Assembly: GCF_012933505.1 (NCBI RefSeq)
Contig: NZ_JABBNB010000018.1
Location: 58,867-122,866, forward strand
Direction of reading: 5' to 3'
Length of the DNA stretch: 64,000 nt
Source: Gordonia asplenii
Lineage (GTDB): Bacteria > Actinomycetota > Actinomycetes > Mycobacteriales > Mycobacteriaceae
Under the pieces are notes generated by a model. It was not told the origin of the DNA and made no database searches. It saw only the letters and a program-made list of their open reading frames with translations. Within the stretch, counting starts at the first letter, position 1. Every line of letters begins with the position of its first letter. Positions 16,623 to 23,947 of this stretch are shown here, piece after piece. The translations under genes and the position numbers were made by a program.

Positions 16623-17702
16623 TCAGACGACAGCGGCGACCGCCGCCGGCTCCACCGTGACCTTGATCGCCGTGCCCTCCTTGACCACCGCGAAGGCGTC
16701 GAGGACGTCGTCGAGGGGAATATGCCGCGTGATCAGATCCTTGACCGGAACCTGCCCGGTGGAGATGTACTGCAGCGCCCGCTTGTTGTGTTCGGGTGCC
16801 GAGCCGTTCGCTCCGTGGATGTGCAGCTGACGATAGTGCACCAGGTTGGAGTCGCAGGTGATGGTCGGATCGGTCTTGGGCAGACCTCCGAAGAAGGAGA
16901 TCCGGCCGTTGCGGGCGGCCATCGAAATCGCTTGTTCCTGAGCGACATTCGCCGCGGTGGCGGTGATGATGACATCGGCTCCCCGCCCCCCGGTCAGTTC
17001 CATCATCTTCGCCACGACGTCGACTTTCGACCCGTCGATGATCTCGTCGGGCGCCACGGCGTCGGCCGACATCTGCAGGCGGCCGGCGTTGACGTCCACC
17101 AGGTAGACGGGACCGGCCTTGTGCACACCGCGGGCGATGCGGATGTGCATGCAGCCGATCGGTCCCGCCCCGAACACGACGACGGTGTCGCCCTCTTCGA
17201 TGCCGAGCAACTCCTGTGCGTTGATGGCGCATGCGAACGGCTCCGCGGCAGAGGCCTCGTCGTAGCCGACGTTGTCGGGGATGCGGTTGAGCCCGTCGAC
17301 CTTGAGTACCTGCTTGGGCACGATCATGTACTCGGCGAACCCGCCGTCGTACTGGTAGCCGATGGACGTCTGGTTCTGGCACACCGCCATCCAGCCCTTG
17401 CGGCACTCGTAACAGTCGCCGCACGGAACGGCGGCGATCACCTGGACGCGGTCACCGATCTGCCAGTTCGCGGCGTAGGTGCTGTTGACGTCGCCACCGA
17501 CCTCGACGATCTCGCCGGCCACCTCGTGCCCGAGTGTGCGCGGCGGAGTGAGGTTCTGATGCCCGTTGTGGAAGATCTTGACGTCGGTGCCGCAGGTGGA
17601 GCAGTTCTTCACGCGGATCTTGACCTCGTCCGGCCCGCAAGTGGGCTCTGGGACGTCTTCCAGTCGGACGTCCTCGGGTGCGTAGAAGCGGAGAGCCTTC
17701 AT
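16623..17702 (-). CDS. Zinc-dependent medium-chain dehydrogenase (polyol type)
   Basis: A 359-residue MDR alcohol dehydrogenase. Catalytic zinc ligands lie in 'CSTCGTDV' (Cys37) and 'LGHE' (His59-Glu60). Four structural-zinc cysteines are at 94, 97, 100 and 108. The Rossmann motif 'GAGPIG' is at 178-183, followed by 'VDVNAGRLQ', whose Asp suggests NAD over NADP. Relatives include sorbitol/iditol and galactitol-1-phosphate dehydrogenases. It is divergent from a mannitol-type PTS permease across a promoter region with repeated heptamers, so oxidation of the imported sugar-alcohol phosphate, or of a free polyol, is the likely role. The expected short MtlD-type mannitol-1-phosphate dehydrogenase is absent. 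Confidence 0.8.
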   Translation of the reverse strand: MKALRFYAPEDVRLEDVPEPTCGPDEVKIRVKNCSTCGTDVKIFHNGHQNLTPPRTLGHEVAGEIVEVGGDVNSTYAANWQIGDRVQVIAAVPCGDCYECRKGWMAVCQNQTSIGYQYDGGFAEYMIVPKQVLKVDGLNRIPDNVGYDEASAAEPFACAINAQELLGIEEGDTVVVFGAGPIGCMHIRIARGVHKAGPVYLVDVNAGRLQMSADAVAPDEIIDGSKVDVVAKMMELTGGRGADVIITATAANVAQEQAISMAARNGRISFFGGLPKTDPTITCDSNLVHYRQLHIHGANGSAPEHNKRALQYISTGQVPVKDLITRHIPLDDVLDAFAVVKEGTAIKVTVEPAAVAAVV

Positions 17703-17751
17703 GGGGTGGGTTCCTTTCGGGGTCGGTGTGATTTAGAACTCTAGCGTGCAT

Positions 17752-17813
17752 TCGGGCATAAATCCACCGGTTTCTCTGCCCAATTTTGCCCGATCACTTG
17801 CTTTCGTGCCCGT
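17752..17813. promoter_or_regulatory. Helically phased TGCCCGA repeats between dehydrogenase and PTS genes
   Basis: The 173-bp divergent region contains TCGGGCA (17752-17758, reverse orientation), TGCCCAA (17777-17783), TGCCCGA (17787-17793) and TGCCCGT (17807-17813). The three forward copies start 10 and 20 bp apart, that is, on the same face of the helix. This is the pattern expected of an operator array, most simply for the DeoR-family protein encoded just after the PTS gene. A GGAGG ribosome-binding site at 17863-17867 precedes the PTS start codon at 17876. Confidence 0.55.
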
Positions 17814-17875
17814 TTGTGTGTGTACTTATTGATGTGACCGCCCTCACGGTCAGGATCAAAACGGAGGTAAACCAC

Positions 17876-19888
17876 ATGTCAGAAGCTGACGCCTCAACGA
17901 CGGCGGCGCAGAGAACCGGCCTGCGGGTACGGGTGCAGAAATTCGGTACCGCGCTGTCGAACATGGTCATGCCCAACATCGGCGCATTCATCGCCTGGGG
18001 CCTGCTGACCGCACTGTTCATCGAGTCCGGCTGGTTGACCGGCATCTTCGGCAGCCTCGACGATCCGCACGGCTGGGTCGCCAAGATCGGCGGCTGGGGC
18101 GCGTTCGAGAACGGCGGCATCGTCTCGCCGATGATCACCTACCTGCTGCCCATTCTGATCGGCTACACCGGCGGCCGCATGGTCCACGGCAACCGCGGCG
18201 CGGTGGTCGGCGCGATCGCCACCGTGGGCGTGATCACCGGCTCCGACGTCCCGATGTTCATGGGCGCCATGATCATGGGCCCGCTCGGCGGCTATCTGAT
18301 GCGCAAGCTCGACGCCCTGTGGGCCGGCAAGATCAAGCCCGGCTTCGAGATGCTGATCGACAACTTCTCCGCGGGCATCCTCGGCCTGATCCTGGCCGTG
18401 CTCGGCTTCTTCGGCGTCGGACCACTGGTCTCCGCATTCACTCGGGCGGCCGGCAACGCCGTCAACTTCCTGGTCAACCACGACCTGCTGCCGTTGACCT
18501 CCATCTTCATCGAACCGGCCAAGGTGCTGTTCCTCAACAACGCCATCAACCACGGCGTACTGACGCCGCTGGGCACCGCGCAGGCCGCCGAGACGGGCAA
18601 GTCGATCCTGTTCCTGCTAGAGACCAATCCCGGCCCCGGTCTGGGAATCCTGTTGGCGTACACCTTCTTCGGCCAGGGCGCGGCGCGCGCGTCGGCTCCG
18701 GGCGCCGCGATCATTCAGTTCTTCGGCGGCATTCACGAGATCTACTTCCCCTACGTTCTGATGAAGCCCCGACTGATCCTGGCCGCCATCCTCGGCGGGA
18801 TGACCGGCGTGTTCATCAACGTCCTGTTCAATGACGGACTACGCGCCCCGGCGGCTCCCGGCTCGATCATCGCCATCTACGCGCAGACCCCAGGCGACAA
18901 CTTCGTCGGAATCACCCTGTCGGTGGTCGGCGCGGCCGCGGTGTCGCTCGTCGTCGCAGGGTTCCTGCTGAAGATCGATAAGAGCGACGACGGTGACCTC
19001 GCGGCGGCAACCGCCGAGATGGAGGCCATGAAGGGCCGCAAGTCGAGCGTGTCGTCGATGCTGACCGGCGCCGCCCGCGGCCCGATCACCGACATCGTGT
19101 TCGCCTGCGACGCCGGAATGGGGTCGTCGGCGATGGGCGCCTCGGTGCTGCGCCGCAAGATTCAGAAGGCGGGCTTCGCCGACGTCACCGTGGTCAACCA
19201 GGCCATCTCCAACCTTGCGGACACGCACGATCTGATCGTCACCCACAAGGATCTGACCGAACGGGCACGGCAGTCCACACCGTCGGCCATCCACATTTCC
19301 GTCGACGACTTCATGAGCAGCCCACGCTACGACGAGATCGTCGAACTGCTCGGCCAGACGAACACCGCAGCTGACACGAAAGACGTTGTAGTCGAAGAGG
19401 ATTCGGCGTCGACGCCCACCCCGGCGTCGAACGGCGGGGTGGCCACGGCACCGGCTCCGACGCTGCACGCCCTGGCTCTGGAATCGATCGTCCTGCACGG
19501 CACCGCGACCTCACGCGACGGTGCCATCGACGAAGCCGGTCGACTGCTCGTCGACTGCGGTGCGGTCGAAGAGTCCTACGTCGCCGCGATGCATGAGCGG
19601 GAGAAGTCGGTCGCGACGTTCATGGGTAACGGCCTGGCCATCCCGCACGGCACCAACGAGGCCAAGGGTGCCATCGTCCGGACCGGGCTGTCGTTCGTCC
19701 GCTACGACGACCCCGTCGATTGGAAGGGAAAGTCGGCCGAGTTCGTCATCGGCATCGCCGGGGCGGGCAAAGACCACCTCGCTCTGCTCAACAAGATCGC
19801 CAAGGTATTCCTCAAGGCCGACGACGTCGAGCGGTTGCGTTCGGCTCAGACCGCCGAAGAGGTTCGAGACATCCTCACGGGGGCGTGA
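17876..19888 (+). CDS. mtlA: Mannitol-type PTS permease, fused EIICBA
   Basis: A 670-residue phosphotransferase permease that imports and phosphorylates a hexitol, most likely mannitol. The start is the ATG at 17876, 8 bases after GGAGG. EIIC occupies residues ~20-365 with the family's 'MVMPNIGAFIAWG', 'LNNAINHGV' and 'GGIHEIYFPYV' motifs. EIIB follows at ~405-495 with the phosphorylatable Cys411 in 'FACDAGMGSSAMG', and EIIA at ~533-668 with the active His591 in 'LAIPHGTNEAKG'. An acidic Pro/Ala linker joins B and A. EI and HPr must be encoded elsewhere. It is followed 45 bp later by a DeoR-family regulator. Confidence 0.92.
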   Translation: MSEADASTTAAQRTGLRVRVQKFGTALSNMVMPNIGAFIAWGLLTALFIESGWLTGIFGSLDDPHGWVAKIGGWGAFENGGIVSPMITYLLPILIGYTGGRMVHGNRGAVVGAIATVGVITGSDVPMFMGAMIMGPLGGYLMRKLDALWAGKIKPGFEMLIDNFSAGILGLILAVLGFFGVGPLVSAFTRAAGNAVNFLVNHDLLPLTSIFIEPAKVLFLNNAINHGVLTPLGTAQAAETGKSILFLLETNPGPGLGILLAYTFFGQGAARASAPGAAIIQFFGGIHEIYFPYVLMKPRLILAAILGGMTGVFINVLFNDGLRAPAAPGSIIAIYAQTPGDNFVGITLSVVGAAAVSLVVAGFLLKIDKSDDGDLAAATAEMEAMKGRKSSVSSMLTGAARGPITDIVFACDAGMGSSAMGASVLRRKIQKAGFADVTVVNQAISNLADTHDLIVTHKDLTERARQSTPSAIHISVDDFMSSPRYDEIVELLGQTNTAADTKDVVVEEDSASTPTPASNGGVATAPAPTLHALALESIVLHGTATSRDGAIDEAGRLLVDCGAVEESYVAAMHEREKSVATFMGNGLAIPHGTNEAKGAIVRTGLSFVRYDDPVDWKGKSAEFVIGIAGAGKDHLALLNKIAKVFLKADDVERLRSAQTAEEVRDILTGA

Positions 19889-19933
19889 GGATCTCGACGA
19901 TCACGGTTGTTGCCCCGGGTAGCGTGAAGTCTC

Positions 19934-20692
19934 GTGGATTCCGATACCCGCCAACGCCAGATCGTCGAGTTCGCCCGCACGCGCGGGCGGGTGGAGGTCG
20001 TCTCGCTCGCCGACGAACTGGACGTCGCGAGCGAGACGATTCGCCGTGATCTGAAAGCACTCGCCACGCGGCGACTCCTCAAGCGGGTACACGGCGGGGC
20101 GGTACCGCTGGAGACCGCCGCGTTCGAATCCGGCCTCGAATACCGCAGCCAGGTGGATCTGGCGCAGAAGCACCGCATCGCCGCCGCCGCCGTCGAACAG
20201 CTGCATGGTGCCGAGACGATCTACCTCGACGAAGGTTTCACACCCCGCCTGATCGCCGAGCGCGTCGCCGACCTCGACCTCACCATCGTCACCTCGTCGC
20301 TGTTGGCGGCCGAGGCGTTGGCCCACAGTTCCACCGTCACCGTGCTGTTGCTCGGCGGCCGGATGCGTGGACGGACGCTGGCCACCGTCGACAGTTGGGC
20401 CGTCGAACGGCTCAACAGCCTGGTGATCGACGTCGCCTTCCTCGGCACCAACGCCGTCTCGCTCGATCACGGGCTCACGACGTCGGATCCCGCGGTCGCC
20501 GCGGTGAAGGGCACCGCGGTCAAGGTGGCTCAACGCCCCATCCTGGTGGCCGCCCATTCCAAATTCGGACAGACCAACTTCTGCCGCTTCGCCGAACTGC
20601 GCGAAATCGAGACCATCATCAGCGGTACCGAACTCGACGCCGCCGACGCCCACCGGTACGAGGCCGCGGGGCCCGCGGTCATCCGGGCATGA
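19934..20692 (+). CDS. DeoR/GlpR-family transcriptional regulator
   Basis: A 252-residue repressor of the DeoR/GlpR type. The N-terminal winged helix ('RQRQIVEFARTRGRVEVVSL' then 'SETIRRDLKALATRRLLKRVHGG') is standard. The C-terminal sugar-phosphate-sensing domain includes 'YLDEGFTPRLIAE', 'LLLGGRMRGRTLAT' and 'DVAFLGTNAVS'. The start is the GTG at 19934. It is next to the PTS permease on the same strand and is the best candidate to bind the TGCCCGA repeats upstream. The inducer is probably a hexitol phosphate or fructose phosphate (family inference). Confidence 0.9.
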   Translation: MDSDTRQRQIVEFARTRGRVEVVSLADELDVASETIRRDLKALATRRLLKRVHGGAVPLETAAFESGLEYRSQVDLAQKHRIAAAAVEQLHGAETIYLDEGFTPRLIAERVADLDLTIVTSSLLAAEALAHSSTVTVLLLGGRMRGRTLATVDSWAVERLNSLVIDVAFLGTNAVSLDHGLTTSDPAVAAVKGTAVKVAQRPILVAAHSKFGQTNFCRFAELREIETIISGTELDAADAHRYEAAGPAVIRA

Positions 20693-21597
20693 CTCCTCTC
20701 GACATCCACCCCCGCGTGCTGCGTTACTTCCTCGTCGTCGCCGAGGAACTGCACTTTCGTCGCGCGGCGGAGCGCCTCTATATCACCAGTCCTGCACTGA
20801 GCCAACAGATTCGGCAGCTTGAGACAACCCTCGGTGCCACCCTGTTTCGCCGCACCTCACGAAGCGTCGAACTCACTGAGTCTGGTGCACAACTGATTCC
20901 GTTGGCACGCAGCGTTATTCAGGCGAGCGATACACTGAACCGTTGGGCGGCAACCGATTCTCCACATCGCGCGGTCGTGTGCGTCGGCTTCATGTCGACC
21001 GGAGCGGGCGAAGCCACCCAGTCGATTCTGCGTGCCGCAGGCGAGTTGCTCCCGGACGTGGACCTTCAATTGCGCCACGTGGATTGGGGTGAGCAATCGC
21101 GCGTTCTCATCGACGGTGTAGTGGATGCCGCATTCCTGCGCGAACCGGTGTCGATGGTCGACTTCCGGTGCACGACAGTGCTGAGCGAGCCACGCGTTGC
21201 GATGCTCCCGGCGTCGCACCCACTCAGCGGCCGCAGCACCGTCTCATTCACCGAGATCGCCGACGAGATCTTCTTACCAAGCGCAACCGGCACCACCGAA
21301 TGGACCGACTACTGGCTCGTCGATCCGCGACCCGACGGTTCGCGCGCCCGGCGCGGGCCGGGGATCTCAACGGTGGAGGAAATGCTCGAACACTGCGCAG
21401 CGGGCCGCGGCATCGCGACGACTGCTGCGTCAGTCTCGCAGTTCTACGCACATCCCGGCGTGCGCTTCGTAGTGATCGAGGATCTACCCGACAATCGCGT
21501 CTACCTGGCAGTTCGCGCCGACAACGACAGTCCCCCGGTTGCCGCATTCGAAGCTGTCGTGCGGCAGACCCTCGTCGCCCGCCAGAAACATCGATAG
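20689..21597 (+). CDS. LysR-family transcriptional regulator
   Basis: A 302-residue protein whose ATG at 20689 overlaps the DeoR stop (ATGA). The N-terminal helix-turn-helix is clear: 'VLRYFLVVAEELHFRRAAERL', 'SPALSQQIRQLETTLGATLFRR', 'SVELTESG'. The periplasmic-binding-type effector domain spans ~90-295, with 'CVGFMSTGAG' at its start. The overlap puts it in the polyol transcript, but the downstream cupin-SDR genes on the same strand are equally plausible targets; LysR proteins of ring-degradation pathways have this layout. It is not autodivergent, which is less usual for the family. Confidence 0.9.
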   Translation: MTPLDIHPRVLRYFLVVAEELHFRRAAERLYITSPALSQQIRQLETTLGATLFRRTSRSVELTESGAQLIPLARSVIQASDTLNRWAATDSPHRAVVCVGFMSTGAGEATQSILRAAGELLPDVDLQLRHVDWGEQSRVLIDGVVDAAFLREPVSMVDFRCTTVLSEPRVAMLPASHPLSGRSTVSFTEIADEIFLPSATGTTEWTDYWLVDPRPDGSRARRGPGISTVEEMLEHCAAGRGIATTAASVSQFYAHPGVRFVVIEDLPDNRVYLAVRADNDSPPVAAFEAVVRQTLVARQKHR

Positions 21598-21735
21598 GCG
21601 TCCCTTACCGGTCGACGTGAGATAGAACCTGGTCCACACGGGCCTCGACGGCGCACAGTGGATTGCGCCACGGATCGCAGACTTCCTCGAACCCAACTGT
21701 GGCACACCACTATTCACCCATCTCAAGGAGTCCCG

Positions 21736-22308
21736 ATGACCACCGTGGATGACGCGTGCCCTGTGAACGCTCAACCCCGCAATCCGCTGTTTTGGATGAC
21801 CAGCCCCGGCAACACCCCGAAGGGTGAACGTCGCGACTTCTACCGCATGGAAGAGACCGGCTGGACCGACTGGCTCATGCCCGGCACCCGGTACAAGCTT
21901 CTCTACTGCAACCTCGTCTCCGGCGCTTTCACCATCCTTCTGCAGGTCGACGCCGGAATTCAGGCGACATCGCACTGGCACGTCGGCAACCTGCAGGTCT
22001 ATATCCTCGACGGTGGCTTCTACTACTACGACGGCACCGTCACGATCGACGGCGAGACGATCGAGGACCGCGGCACGACCGACTCGTTCACCGTCGAGAC
22101 CGCGGGCACCGTTCATCAGCCCTTCGCCAGCGACACCGGTTGCGTGATGCTTGCGATGTTCGACGGTCCCATCGGCGGCTACACCGACGACGGCCAACTC
22201 GCCGTGATGGGTGACGCACGCCTGCACTACTACATGGCCAAAGACAACAACGCCGTCCGCAACACCCAGCTCGTCGACTACAGCTACGGATCGACGGACC
22301 TCCAGTGA
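21736..22308 (+). CDS. Cupin dioxygenase-like protein (2,4'-dihydroxyacetophenone dioxygenase family)
   Basis: A 190-residue single-domain cupin starting at the ATG at 21736, behind an AAGGAG site. The metal-binding cupin motif 1 is around 'TSHWHVGNLQVYILDG' (His pair in HWH) and the second His lies in 'AGTVHQPFASD'. The opening 'NPLFWMTSPGNTPKGERRDFYRMEETGW' is not part of a generic cupin, and the overall form is like the family annotated as 2,4'-dihydroxyacetophenone dioxygenase, an iron enzyme cleaving an aliphatic C-C bond next to an aromatic ring. The exact substrate is unproven. The gene overlaps the following SDR gene by 4 bp. Confidence 0.7.
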   Translation: MTTVDDACPVNAQPRNPLFWMTSPGNTPKGERRDFYRMEETGWTDWLMPGTRYKLLYCNLVSGAFTILLQVDAGIQATSHWHVGNLQVYILDGGFYYYDGTVTIDGETIEDRGTTDSFTVETAGTVHQPFASDTGCVMLAMFDGPIGGYTDDGQLAVMGDARLHYYMAKDNNAVRNTQLVDYSYGSTDLQ

Positions 22309-23093
22309 CCAGCGAAAGTTCCATCATGACGACAATGTCCGACCTCGCCGGACTTACTGCCTATGTCACCGGAGGCGGCGGAGGATTTGGGCGAGCGATC
22401 AGCCTCGAACTCGTCTCCCGAGGCGCCGCGATCGCCGTCGTCGACCGCGACGAGGCATCCGCGCAGGCAACGGTCGACGCCGCACGCGACGCAGGCGGCA
22501 AGGCGGTCCCGGTCATCGCCGACCTGACCGACCTCGAGTCGGTCGGTCGATCGATCGAGGCCACCATCGACATATTCGGCGCCCTCGACATCGCGGTCAA
22601 CAATGCGGGAATCGGTGGCGAGATGACATCACTGGCCGACTATCCCGTTGACGCCTGGCACCAGGTTATCGACGTGAACCTCAACAGCGTCTTCTACTGT
22701 TTACAAGCCGAACTGGCAGCGATGGTCGCAGCCGGCAGGGGTGGGTCGATCATAAATACCGCGTCGATCATGTCGACGGTAGCGATGCCGACGATCGGCG
22801 CGTATGTGGCGTCGAAGCATGCCGTTCTCGGGCTTACCCGGGCCGCAGCCGTCGAATATGGGGCGTACGGCATCCGCGTCAACGCAGTCGGGCCGAGCTT
22901 CTCCAGAGTCGGTTTCACCGCGGCGAAGATCGACGACGACCGGCAATGGGATGCCATGGCAACGCAGCATCCGCTCGGACGTACCGCCTCGCCCTGTGAC
23001 GTCGCCGGAACCGTAGCCTTCCTCGCCTCCCCATCGGCACCCTTCACCACCGGACAGTTGCTGCTCGTCGACGGCGGCTACACCGCTCAGTAA
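22305..23093 (+). CDS. Short-chain dehydrogenase/reductase
   Basis: A 262-residue classical SDR from the GTG at 22305, which overlaps the cupin stop by 4 bp; an ATG at 22326 is an alternative. It has the cofactor motif 'TGGGGGFG' near residue 22, 'NNAGIGG' near 99, Ser in 'NTASIMS' near 151, and the 'YVASK' catalytic Tyr/Lys near 164-168. 'VVDRDEAS' after the second strand suggests NAD. The C-terminal 'GQLLLVDGGYTAQ' is typical. It is in tandem with a second SDR 16 bp downstream. The pair plus the cupin probably process one oxygenated substrate. Confidence 0.88.
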   Translation: MTSESSIMTTMSDLAGLTAYVTGGGGGFGRAISLELVSRGAAIAVVDRDEASAQATVDAARDAGGKAVPVIADLTDLESVGRSIEATIDIFGALDIAVNNAGIGGEMTSLADYPVDAWHQVIDVNLNSVFYCLQAELAAMVAAGRGGSIINTASIMSTVAMPTIGAYVASKHAVLGLTRAAAVEYGAYGIRVNAVGPSFSRVGFTAAKIDDDRQWDAMATQHPLGRTASPCDVAGTVAFLASPSAPFTTGQLLLVDGGYTAQ

Positions 23094-23109
23094 GTAAGGA
23101 CTCACCGCA

Positions 23110-23868
23110 ATGACATATTCACCACGGGTCGCGATCGTGACCGGCGCGGGCGGCGGCATCGGTGCCGCGACCGTACGCGTCCTCGTCGACGCAGGGATGT
23201 CGGTCGCCGCCGTCGACCTCGACGAGACGTCGGTGCACGCACTCGCCGCTCAGCTCGGCGATCAGTGTCTGCCGTTCACTGCCGACGTCTCCACACCCGA
23301 GGGAGTCGACTCCTATCTCACCGCGACCCTTGCGAAGTTCGGTCGCATCGACTACCTGCACAACAACGCCGGTGTCGAAGGCCGGGCGACCGATCTCACC
23401 GACAGCGACCCCGCCGAATTCGCCCGGACTCTCGCCATCAATGCGGGCAGTGTCTACCTCGGTATGCGTGCTGTTCTTCCGCACCTGTACGCGCAGGGCT
23501 CCGGCGCGATCGTCAACACTGCAAGTCAGGCCGGTTTGGAGGGAGTTCCCCTGCTGTCGTCGTATGCGGCGAGTAAGCACGCCGTCGTCGGACTGACGCG
23601 CAGCGGCGCACGGGAAGCCGGTCCGCGGGGAGTGCGAGTCAACGCCGTAGCACCCGGTCAGATCGCCACGAGGATGATCGAGAGCCTCGAGGAACAGTGG
23701 GCGCCCGGTTCGGCCGACCGGGTACATGACCAGTTGGTGTCGCTGATTCCGCTCGGCCGCTACGGCCGAGCGGAGGAAGTCGCCGCGACGGTCCGCTGGC
23801 TACTGTCGGACGAAGCGTCGTTCGTCAATGGTGCCGTGTACACCGTTGACGGCGGCACAACCGCGTAG
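23110..23868 (+). CDS. Short-chain dehydrogenase/reductase (second copy)
   Basis: A 252-residue classical SDR starting at ATG 23110, 16 bp after the preceding SDR. Motifs: 'TGAGGGIG' near residue 12, 'HNNAGVEG' near 85, Ser in 'NTASQAG' near 139, and 'YAASK' near 153-157; 'AVDLDETS' suggests NAD specificity. It is clearly a different enzyme from its neighbour, with low identity outside the motifs, so the two are not a recent duplication. It ends 79 bp before the EmbA-like gene and is the last gene of the block that splits the emb cluster. Confidence 0.88.
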   Translation: MTYSPRVAIVTGAGGGIGAATVRVLVDAGMSVAAVDLDETSVHALAAQLGDQCLPFTADVSTPEGVDSYLTATLAKFGRIDYLHNNAGVEGRATDLTDSDPAEFARTLAINAGSVYLGMRAVLPHLYAQGSGAIVNTASQAGLEGVPLLSSYAASKHAVVGLTRSGAREAGPRGVRVNAVAPGQIATRMIESLEEQWAPGSADRVHDQLVSLIPLGRYGRAEEVAATVRWLLSDEASFVNGAVYTVDGGTTA

Positions 23869-23947
23869 CCACGCAAATCCGAAGTCACGGGCGCGTCGAC
23901 CTGCCGGAATGCACCCGCCATGCACAGGTGCCATAACATCTACTGGC

